Assembly: GCA_023935145.1 (NCBI GenBank)
Contig: CM043699.1
Location: 127,536,536-127,600,535 of the forward strand
DNA from: Bretschneidera sinensis
Taxonomy: Eukaryota > Streptophyta > Magnoliopsida > Brassicales > Akaniaceae
Length of the DNA: 64,000 nt
Reading direction: 5' to 3'
Both the position numbers and the translations under genes were made by a program. Of the stretch, positions 55,670-64,000 are shown piece after piece. The notes under the pieces are model-generated. The model saw only the letters and a list, made by a program, of their open reading frames with translations. It ran no database searches and had not been told where the DNA came from. How positions within the stretch are numbered: the first letter of the stretch is position 1; every line of letters begins with the position of its first letter.

Positions 55670-56795
55670 CAGCCAATGACACCCCAAAGTCATCATCACT
55701 AATGCATAGAAATTCATCAGTCAATGACGCACCAAAGTTATCCTCACTGATGCCCCAAAGCTGTCATCTTTGATGCACCAAAATTGTAATCTCAAATGCA
55801 CCAAGCCTTCATGATTGAGGCACCAAAGACCTAGGTATATTTACGCTTAGAGAGTAGTATAACGACCAACTAATGGACCTTCTCCTCGAAGGGTCATTCA
55901 CCTTAGAGGCGATCACTCTTAAGGTAAGAGGGCTAACATGCTCCCACATATGGAGATTTGAATAAGTTTCCAAGCTCAAAAAGCACCAAGAGAGTGCCCC
56001 GAGCACCTTTCACCCTCGGTACTCTTTCAGTAAAATCACCAAGGAAAAAGCCATGAGTCATTCCTCTCTTTAGTAAATTTTTCACCAAAACTCTTAGGAG
56101 GGAGCCCCAAGCTATTCCTCACCTTGGTACCTTTACAAAAAGTCCAAGGTAAGAGCTTCAAGCTCTTATAAGCTTTAATACCATTTTACAAAAGGCCGAG
56201 CCAAGAGCCTCGAGTTTTGGTAAGCCTTAGGACTTCTCCCACACCTAGTGTACTTCTCTTATTGCAAATGGTCCTACTATACCTAATGGGCCCCCACACC
56301 TAATAAGCAAGCCCAAGGCCCAAAAAGCTCATTGCTCCCATAGCTAACTAGCCAATAGTCAAAAGAACTCATTAATCCATTGAACTTTGCAAATAACACC
56401 AAATGTAAGGCATCAGCAAAAGTCCAAAGAAATCTATCAAGCAAATTCTGAGGGAAAGGGCTCGAGCCCCTTCCTTCCTTAGAACATCTACATGAACAAA
56501 GATCGAGGGAAGGACCTCAAGCTCTTTCCTCCCTCAGAAAGTTTACTTAGGCAAAGGCCAAGGAAGAAGCCTCGAGTTTTCTCCTCCCCTGAATCTCCTC
56601 AAACATTATTACGAAAAATTCTAAGCTCTTCACCACACACAAGTAAGGAAGCTAAGACATCATAAGAAAATAAACATAAAAGCAACCTACGCCCATTCCA
56701 TTACTTAGAAATTTGTTTTTTTTCTATAAAAAAAGGCACTAACAGCCCAACATATATATATGTATATATATATATAAGAAAAAAGGGATGAGTTT
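55670..56795 (+). repeat. Further degenerate repeats in TL
   Basis: At 55675-55830 a GATGCACCAAAGTTGTCATC-like unit occurs about five times. At 55900-56620 a looser unit of about 60-75 bp appears with the form AAGGxCxAGGxAAGAGCCTCGAGCTCTT. It is partly palindromic (CTCGAG core) near 56463, 56520 and 56575. A (TA)n run follows at 56752-56776. Confidence 0.6.
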
Positions 56796-57775
56796 TTACA
56801 CCTCATCCCCCACTATATCTAAATTCTCTTCAGCCACCCTCGCCTCAGTCTCGTCCTTGTTCCCTGCTCCAATACCTTTGCTATCCCAAGCCATGGCAGT
56901 GGTCTCATCCTCGAAAAGTTGGACCACTAAGAAGTCATGATCAGGGCAAGCCTGGATCGCCTTGTGCTTGGCGTCTTCAAAGCCATTGAAGTAGTAGTTT
57001 CTCTCATCAGTGGAGATCCCATCCAAGAACTCCTTTTAGCACTTAAAATCCTCCACAGCCTTTCTCCCAGCATATCTTGTTTGGCCACAATGGCTTTAGA
57101 TGACAAATATTCCTTCATGGCATTATTCCGAGCCTCAACCAATTGAGCCTTCAATACCGAGATAGCCTCCTAGGAGCTAGTCAATTGAACCTTCAGGAGT
57201 TGAATCTCATCATCCTTCGACCGAAGGGCAGATTGCAAGTCAACCACTAAGGCCTGGTAATCCTCTAACTTCTTGTTGACATCGAAAAAACACTGAGATG
57301 ATACTCGCTTGAGACAGAAGAAATAAAGCACAAGTCAGAATACTTCAGCCTTGAACCAATTTAGATATAGGAAAAATAAATGAAAAATACCTTGGAGGGC
57401 AACTTCTCCATCATCAACAAGACCTCATGAGGCTCAGTAGCTAGCACTGCCATGTCCCCCATAGGGATGCCCTTGATGAGATGTTCTCGAGCGATCTGAG
57501 GATTCTCAAAGATCGAATCCCCACGCTTGACGAACTAGTTTGGCCTCAGGACATCCGTTGCTGAGGGGCGCCAGTCGGAGATCACCACCCTATAACTAAA
57601 GAGTCAGGTGGGGTAGGTGTAGGAACCTCGACCCTAACATGATGCATTATGGAGGGAAATTGATCATTGGAGGGCTCTTTAGAGAGCAATTCATGTCTGC
57701 TCTTCTCTGCAAGCTGACTTCCATATGTATCATCAAAAACCTTCTTATTCTTTACCCTCTTGGCCTCCTTTCGAA
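56796..57775 (-). pseudogene. Antisense ORF of TL with an intron (Transposase_28-like, tentative)
   Basis: Exon 1 (57775-57391) has a basic stretch (KEAKRVKNKKVF), a frameshift near 57590, then ISDWRPSATDVLRPN, a stop, and FVKRGDSIFENPQIAREHLI and EVLLMMEKLPSK. A donor AAG|GTATTT lies at 57391/57390. The acceptor is at 57307 or 57292, giving an intron of about 84-99 bp in phase 0. Exon 2 has a coiled coil (VNKKLEDYQALVVDLQSAL, LKAQLVEARNNAM), one stop, a frameshift near 57070, and RNYYFNGFEDAKHKAIQACP, ending at 56796 in an acidic tail. It looks like the C-terminal part of plant gypsy-associated ORFs. The N-terminus is lost at G7. Confidence 0.5.
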
Positions 57776-57776
57776 C

Positions 57777-59885
57777 CGTAATATCGGTATTTTTAAAGTA
57801 AGGGTAAAGAATTAATTCAATAGATATGACATGGAATTAAAATAACATATAAAAAATTATAAAATGAATCTTTTGAAGAAAAAAAAAAGGAAGGGGGCGT
57901 GCAACACCTGGAAGTCCAGGTGTTTCATGTAATTCATGCAGTGACACTAAGTGAAATGTGGGTGCAATACCCAGGCACTAATTGTTTGATAAACAATTAT
58001 TACCATTTTTATATACAATTTTAATTTTCATTTTGTTTTAAGTAAATCTTACCAAATTATGTTTGGTTTTTTTCCTTTTTCAATTCAAACTACTCTATTT
58101 CTTTAAACATTTAGGGACTGAAAGAAAAGTTAAAAGAGTAAAATTCTGAAGGGGTTTATGGGAGAATTTTATAGAGAGTCACAGAAAGCTCTAAGAAAAA
58201 TAAAAGGTAATAATGTGAATTTTATTTTTGAAATTTAGCATACATAAAAATTTTCGGAACTCAATGTAGGAATTTTTAAAGGGTACGAATTGTGGAAGAA
58301 TTTAAGAATAAATTAAAATTTTAATATAAATATTTTGTCAGGTGCTGACGATCAGCAATCAGGAGAAATTGCTGAAAAAAGAAGAAAATGCAAGGAGGTG
58401 ATCCACGGGTAGCTCTAAGTACTACGTGGTGAGTTAGATTTACTTTTAGTAATCAAGATAAATACGAAATATATAGTGATGATATTTGTATTAATTTTTA
58501 ACCTATGATTTAATGATAAATGAAAATTGGTTGATGGGTATGATAGGAATAATTGATATGTTAGAGATTTATTATATGAGAAGTAATATTATTTTAATAA
58601 TGAGTTGAGTAACTAATGAAGGGATAAATGAAATTCTTGACAAGCTATGGTTAATAATTTGGTATGATATATGGGAAGAAACATTTAATGAATGTGATCA
58701 AATAATAATTTTGAGAAAAAGCTGGATAGTTAAATTTTATGTCCGAATGCATGCTTGTTTTTATATCATTGTTCATATGCATATTACATATCATTCTTCA
58801 TATGTATATGCATGAAATAAAAGAACCGGGAGGGGGGCGATCTAAATGAAAACCGTGATAGCCGATATATGCTGGAAATGAATGAAAACTGTGACAGCCG
58901 GTATATACTGGAAATAAATGAAAACTGTGACAGCCGGTATATGCTGAAAATAAATGAAAACCATGACAGCCGGTATATGCTGGAAATAAAAGAACTGGGA
59001 GGTCAGTCGGTATAAATGAAAACCATGACAGTCGGTATATGCTGGAAATAAAATAACCGGAAGAGCAGTCGGTCTAAATAAAGTAAAAGAATTGGGAGGG
59101 CAATTGGTCTAAGCTAAAACATGTCGACATGTCGGAAGATGTTACCAATAATAATAACATTTAAATTCACACATTTCATTTTCTTTAAATATTGATTGTT
59201 ATTGCTTGATATGCTAAAGCCCTATTCATGATTGTAAATTTATTGATAAATAAATGAGTCTCATAGATAGACAAATATGTTGAGGAAGAAATATAGAAAT
59301 ATGATATAATGAGAATTATTTGGGTGACTGATTATATGTTGTGAACCTCATAATGACGTAATTATGAGATAGAATTGATAGTCTCAAGATGATTAATTAT
59401 ATGAGAAGAAGAGATTTATAAAGGATGGGGATTTTGATATAAGTAGTGATAATAGAATGTTATTATCAAAATATATGAGATATAGATGAATAAATATTGG
59501 AAGACTAATTATACAAATTGAATACTTCTAGTAAATTTAATTCACTAAGCTTGTGAAGCTCACTTCTCATTGTTAAATAATTTCAGGTAGCAGGCAAGAT
59601 AGGTAGTTTGACGAGCTGATATCAGACCAAGTCATTATCTGTAAGCCACGTGGTCCACATCCTCGGATTAATGAAAAAAATATCTGTAAATATTCATGTA
59701 TAATATGGTGTATATAATGTGTCAATTAAGATCTGAATGATTTATCTCCCCTATTGAGGGTTAAGGATTGATGTAAATAATTGCAGTTGGTATTTTTTTA
59801 TATTGTTGTATATATGTGTCGTGCTGGGATTTCAAAAAGTGACGACACTGTCTCGGGGGTGGCCAACCCGAGATGGGTCGTTACA
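57777..59885 (+). repeat. 5' LTR of G7 (Del/Tekay-like chromovirus)
   Basis: It starts CGTAATATCGGTATTTTT (TG start decayed to CG) and ends GATGGGTCGTTACA. A PBS follows. It is long (about 2.1 kb), as is usual for Del/Tekay. It contains a 36-bp tandem repeat at 58848-59090. The start cuts the antisense ORF of TL. The partner LTR is outside the window. Confidence 0.8.
58821..59115 (+). repeat. 36-bp tandem repeat and alternating 27-bp unit in LTR of G7
   Basis: Four consecutive units GAAAACTGTGACAGCCGG.. start at 58848, 58884, 58920 and 58956, with a fifth at 59018. A second unit of the form AGAACCGGGAGGGCAGTCGG lies on both sides and between (58821, 58990, 59052, 59088). There are no unique spacers. 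Confidence 0.92.
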
Positions 59886-59903
59886 ATTTTGGTATCAGAG
59901 CGT
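59886..59903 (+). promoter_or_regulatory. Primer binding site of G7 (initiator tRNA-Met type)
   Basis: ATTTTGGTATCAGAGCG directly after the LTR end. Core TGGTATCAGAGC. Confidence 0.92.
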
Positions 59904-59987
59904 TAGGTTTTATGATTCTGTAGACTGCATAAGAATTTAAAGAAATGAAAGATCTAAATAAATTATATTTTAATGCAGAGTCTGAGG

Positions 59988-61395
59988 ATGACACATGAAT
60001 GTGCTAGAGCTAGAGGCAAATTTCTAAATCAGAGAGGACGTGGTAGACCTCCAATATTTTGAAGAACTGAAGCAGAGAGGGAAGTTGAGTTTGTGGTTCC
60101 TGCAAAGGAACAGATTGATTGTGCAGCTGGTACTAGTAGAGCTAAGAGTGAATCCGATATTATGAGGGATAAATTAAGAGAAGCTTTTGATCGTGCTATA
60201 GAGAGGATGAATACAGCAGAAGAAATGGTTGATAATTTGTAGAGGAGATTAGAATAAAGAGGCAGACTAGAACCTGATGTGGTGAGACAAGAGGTTCATG
60301 AGGGAGAGGGTGTGTTTGCACATGAGATGCAAGGGGATTGTTTTATGAGATTTCTTAAGTTTAAACCCCAATATTTTGGAGGATTTGTAAATCTGTGGAA
60401 GTTGAATAGTGGATTAGACATGTTGAGAAATATTTTGAAGTCTTACCAGTAATAGATAGACAGAAGGTTGCTTTTGCTTCATTTATTCTGGAAGGTGAGG
60501 CTTCTCAATGGTGGGAAGATATTCTGCCCAGATTGAGTACACAGGTACATCCACCATTGACTTAGTGTAACTTTAAAGATGTTTTCTTTGCAAAGTATTT
60601 TTCAGATACATTAAGAGCACAACAGGAGAGGGATTTTATTCACTTAAGGTATAGTACCTTATCTATGGCTGAGTATGATAGTAGATTTATAGCTCTATCG
60701 AGGTTTTTACCTGAGTTAGTGAATATGGAAGAGGAAATGTAAGAGATTTTTAGACAGGTTACATTATAACATTCGGACTAAACTCTCTTATATTGGTATT
60801 GGGAATTATGCTATACTGGTGGATAAAGCATTACAAATTGAGAAGGATTTGATGGAGTTTAGAGGTAGGAGGGATTAGCTGAAGAGGTCTAGATTGAGGG
60901 AACTAGAGGTGATGGCAGTATGAGTGTACAGAGTGGGAGACCATCCCAGAGGGAGCATTCCTTATCACAAGAAACTATAGTACAAAGTCAAAGACAAGCA
61001 GGATCTGTTGCTTCTGTAGCTCAAAGTAATACCGATAGGACCCCTAGATTTGGGAGACAAACTATAGGAACTGGGAGTTATGGTAGAGTTATAAGCATGC
61101 CACCAAGGGGAAGTGGTAATCTGATGTATGATCGAGAGTCAGGGGTTTGCTTTAGATGTAATCAGATGGAACATCTGTCTCAAAATTTCCCTATGCAGAT
61201 ATACTTTGTATGTGGTGAGGGACAACATGTTAGTATAGATTGTCTAGTGGGGAAATCTACTGATGTAGGTGCCGGAAGTGTTAGGAGAAGACAAGTAGAG
61301 AGATGTGGTGGATCAAGAAGTGTGTGGTGAAGAGGCAGAGGATCAGTAGCTGAGAGAGGACACAATAGCCAGTTACGGTCCAGAGACAGCAGAGT
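59988..61395 (+). pseudogene. gag: gag of G7
   Basis: ATG at 59988 (MTHECARARGKFLNQRGRGR), with a stop at about 60060. The core is broken (FLEGEASQWWED-like at 60490-60520, FFAKYFSDTLRAQQERDF, YSTLSMAEYDSRFIAL). The C-terminal block 60920-61330 has a Ser/Gln-rich linker, then two zinc knuckles: the first CFRCNQMEHLSQNF has lost its last Cys, and the second CGEGQHVSIDC is C-x-x-C-less in part. It is the particle protein of a chromovirus. Confidence 0.82.
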
Positions 61396-61800
61396 CTATG
61401 CGTTGACCCAACACGATGCACAAGCCACTCTTGATGTTGTTATGGGCATGGTATCTATCCTTGATAGACCTCCAAGATTACTGATTGATCCTGATGCAAC
61501 CCATTCTTTTGCATCCCGTGTTTATATGAAATTTAATGATGCTTGTGTTAGTCATTTGATGCATGATATTGTTGTTGAGGTTCCAACTGGGGATAAGGTT
61601 ATTATCAGGAAAATTTATCGGGGTTTTGTGGTTAGTCTGGCTGATAGAGAATTTGAAGTTGATTTATTACCTTTAGATATGACAAATTTTGATTTACTTT
61701 TGGAGATTAATTGCTTATCTGTATATTATGCTTAGGTAGATTATTTTAGGAAGAATGTAGTGTTCAAGATACACGAGCAGGAGTAGTTTAATTTTCAGGG
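61396..61800 (+). pseudogene. Protease of G7
   Basis: VVMGMVSILDRPPRLLIDPDATHSFAS shows the active site as DPDATHSF, where the family has DSGATHSF. The catalytic Asp is kept but Ser and Gly are both changed. FVVSLADREFEVDLLPLDM and FDLLLEINCLSVYYA follow, as in Del/Tekay proteases. It ends in a stop at 61736. Confidence 0.82.
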
Positions 61801-62575
61801 AGAATGTAAGATACTTGCAACTGTCTTAATTCTGCCCTGACTGCTAGTAAATGGTTAAAGAAGGGTTATGATGGGTACTTAGCATATGTGGTGGATTCTA
61901 GCAAGGAGATTAAGAAGTTAGAAGAAATCTTGGTAATGAAAGATTTTTCTGATGTATTCCCTGAGGAGTTTTCTGGGTTGCCTCCCAATAGGGAGATTGA
62001 GTTTTCTATTGAGGTGATTCCGAGATCAGCACCCATATCTATAGCACCTTATAGAATGGCACCAACTGAATTAAGAGAGTTGAAAGTTCAGCTTCAGGAA
62101 CTTCTAGATAAATAGTTTATTCGACCTAGTATATCACCTTAGGGAGCTCCTGTGTTGTTTTTCAAGAAGAATGATGAGATAATTAGGTTGTGTTTTGATT
62201 ATAGACAGTTGAATAAGATCACCATCAAGAATAAATATCCTTTTCCCATGATAGATGATTTATTCGAACAGTTACAGAGAGCTAGATTATTTTCTAAGAT
62301 AGACCTGAGATCAGGTTATCAGCAATTGAGGATAAAGGAGAGAGACGTTCCTAAGAATGCTTTTAGAACACGGTATGGCCATCATGAGTTCCTTGTGATG
62401 CCATTTAGGTTGACTAATACTCCTGCAGCATTTATGGATCTAATGAATCAAGTGTTTAAACCATTCTTCTATAGATTTGTGATTGTACTTATTGATGATA
62501 TTCTAGTGTATTCCAAGAATGAAGAGGAGCATATACAACATTTAGATATAGTGTTGAAAATTCTGAGGAGATAGA
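61801..62575 (+). pseudogene. pol: Reverse transcriptase of G7
   Basis: VMKDFSDVFPEEFSGLPPNR, IEFSIEVIPRSAPISIAPYR and TELRELKVQLQELLDK come first. After stops at 62113-62142 the block [52 protein letters not shown] and [18 protein letters not shown] follows. The catalytic FIDD is LIDD; both Asp remain. Confidence 0.9.
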
Positions 62576-63300
62576 AATTATATGCAAAGTTCTCTAAGTG
62601 TGAGTTTTGGTTGAGTGAAATATCTTTCTTGGGGCATGTTGTGTCAGGAGAGGGAATAGAAGTTGACCCACAGAAAGTAAAAGCAGCATTGAATTGGAAA
62701 AGACCCACTAGTGTAACTAAAATTAAAAGCTTTTTGGGGTTGGCGGGTTATTATAGGAAGTTTATCCAAAAAAAATTTATGATTGCTGGACCAATGATTA
62801 GATTAATAAGGAAGGAAGTGAAGTTTAGGTGGTCAGAAGAATATGAGAGGAGTTTCCAGCAGTTGAAAGAAAAATTGACTGTTGCCCCAGTATTAGTGCT
62901 TCCTTCTGGTGATGAAAGATTTGTGGCATATAGCGATGCATCACATAAGGGGTTGGGATGTGTGTTGATGAAACATGGGAGAGTTATAGCTTATACTTCT
63001 AGGCAATTGAAGAACCATGTGAGGAGTTACCCGACCCATGATTTAGAATTGGCTGCCATAGTTTTTGCTTTGAAGATTTAGAGACATCATCTGTATGGAG
63101 CCACTTGTGAAATTTTTACTGATCATAAGAGTTTGACTCATTTACTAAACCAGAAAGAGTTAAATTTGAGGCAGATTAGGTGGATGGAGTTGATTAGTGA
63201 TTATGACTATACAATTCATTATCATCCAGGAAAGGCTAATGTAATAGCTGATGCATTAAGTAGAAAAGCTACAGGGAGATTAGCTGTTATTGGGAGTCAT
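62576..63300 (+). pseudogene. pol: RNase H of G7
   Basis: The block [20 protein letters not shown] and [11 protein letters not shown] is the RT thumb. RNase H follows with [37 protein letters not shown], a stop at 63079-63081, then [40 protein letters not shown] and [10 protein letters not shown]. Nearly complete. Confidence 0.9.
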
Positions 63301-64000
63301 AATACTAGCTTAATGATAGAGTTAAGAAAAATGAGGATGCAGTTGAGTGTCAATGATAGTGGGGTATTGATGGCAAATATGATGGTACAATCTTCTATTA
63401 TTAATTGTTTATTACATATATAGGGTAGAGATGAAGGGATAAAGAAGATCAGACAGGAAGTATTGAGTGGGAATTCGATTGAGTTTAGAATTAGAGAATA
63501 TGGTATGGTCGTATTTGGACATAGAGTTTGTGTTCCCAATGATGTGGAGATGAGAAAGGAGATGCTAAGGGAGGCTCACGATTCTATAAATTCTATGCAA
63601 CAGGTAATAATAAGATGTAAAGGGGGCTGAGACAGAATTATTGATGGTCAGGGATGAAGAAAAATGTAGCGGAGCACATTTCTAGATGTCTGACTTGTCA
63701 ACAGGTAATGTCTGAGAATAGACATCTAGCAGGTTTATTATAACCTCTTCCAGTACCTGAGTGGCCATGGGAGAATGTGAGCATGGATTTTGTTTCTGGT
63801 TTTCCCCATACCTAGAGGGATCTTGATGTTGTATGTGTTGTAGTCGATAGACTTTCTAAGTCTTCACATTTTCTTCCAATTAAAACTACCTGGAGTCCAG
63901 AAAAGTTAGCTGAATTGTATGTAGCGAGATTGTGAGATTACATGGAGTACTTTTAAGCATTGTATCATATAGAGATTCTAGATTTACCTTTAGATTTTGG
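63301..64000 (+). pseudogene. pol: Integrase N-terminal part of G7, cut by window edge
   Basis: Spacer (63300-63420), stop, then VCVPNDVEMRKEMLREAHDS. After a frameshift near 63600, the zinc-binding end CLTCQQ (about 63692-63710) and WPWENVSMDFVSGFP (first Asp) follow. LSKSSHFLPIKTTWSPEKLA follows. The last bases give SYRDSRFTF, where the family has SDRDSRFT, so the second catalytic Asp is Tyr. The gene continues past 64000. Confidence 0.85.

Larger units (their letters stand above)
52968..57776 (+). mobile_element. TL: Tat-like non-autonomous element with antisense ORF, cut by G7
   Basis: A probable LTR (52968-53481) is followed by a decayed PBS, about 3.2 kb of non-coding DNA full of short tandem repeats, and an antisense ORF with an intron (56796-57775). 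The right side is cut by the LTR of G7. No gag, protease, RT or integrase is seen. Plant Tat-lineage elements are known to carry extra ORFs, some of them antisense, so the parts fit a gag-pol-less relative. The LTR and ORF may instead come from two elements. Confidence 0.5.

Noticed and set aside
58848..59080. 36-bp repeat array as CRISPR
   Set aside because: The interleaved sequence is itself a repeat, not unique spacers, and it lies in an LTR.

Overview
The window is plant nuclear DNA made almost entirely of LTR retrotransposons, many nested inside one another. The element types are Ty3/gypsy of Athila-like, Tat-like and chromovirus type, and Ty1/copia of Tork/Tnt1-like type. The base composition is AT-rich, and I found no intact host gene, rRNA or tRNA gene. 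Nearly every reading frame is a decayed gag or pol gene with in-frame stops, frameshifts or deletions. This fits a repeat-dense, methylated, probably pericentromeric angiosperm region. The species cannot be told from the sequence alone.

Layout. A1 (1-2475, +) is an Athila-like deletion derivative. A2 (2476-16327, -) is a second Athila-like element. It is split by the copia element C1 (2680-9888, -, TSD TCCCC), which itself carries the solo LTR S1 (5341-6601). G4 (16328 to about 18590, +) is the 5' LTR and partial gag of another Athila/Tat-type element. C3 (about 18591-20969, -) is a copia 5' LTR with its leader.

G5 (20970-44380, -) is a chromovirus-like element whose gag is split by the small non-autonomous element T1 (23120-43865, TSD GAGGG). 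The 3' LTR of T1 is split by the near-complete Athila-like element A3 (24405-43843, TSD ATTGG). The 5' LTR of A3 is split by the copia element C2 (25726-32193, TSD TTTAT), and its 3' LTR is split by the solo LTR S2 (42463-43748, TSD T/CGCAC).

A possible LINE 3' end follows (about 44700-45122). G6 (about 45123-51545, +) is a chromovirus with a chromodomain-like C-terminus, split by the solo LTR S3 (46500-48164). C4 (about 51546-52850, +) is a copia remnant. TL (about 52968-57776) is a Tat-like LTR with repeat-filled non-coding DNA and an antisense ORF that appears to contain an intron. G7 (57777-64000, +) is the 5' part of a Del/Tekay-like chromovirus that runs off the window.

How the parts relate. 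The Athila-like elements are built as LTR, tRNA-Asp-type PBS, gag, protease-RT-RNase H-integrase, a pyrimidine-rich spacer, an extra ORF3 and a 3' untranslated region. ORF3 survives in decayed form in both A2 and A3. Most insertion boundaries could be set to the base because 5-bp target duplications flank them. They give a relative order: G5, then T1, then A3, then C2 and S2. Points most worth a second look are a 16-bp near-palindrome (GTGCGATCGAGCGCAC and variants) scattered through all parts of the Athila-like family, the antisense intron-containing ORF in TL, stop codons shared by A1 and A3, and two copia copies with matching coding regions but unrelated U3 cores.
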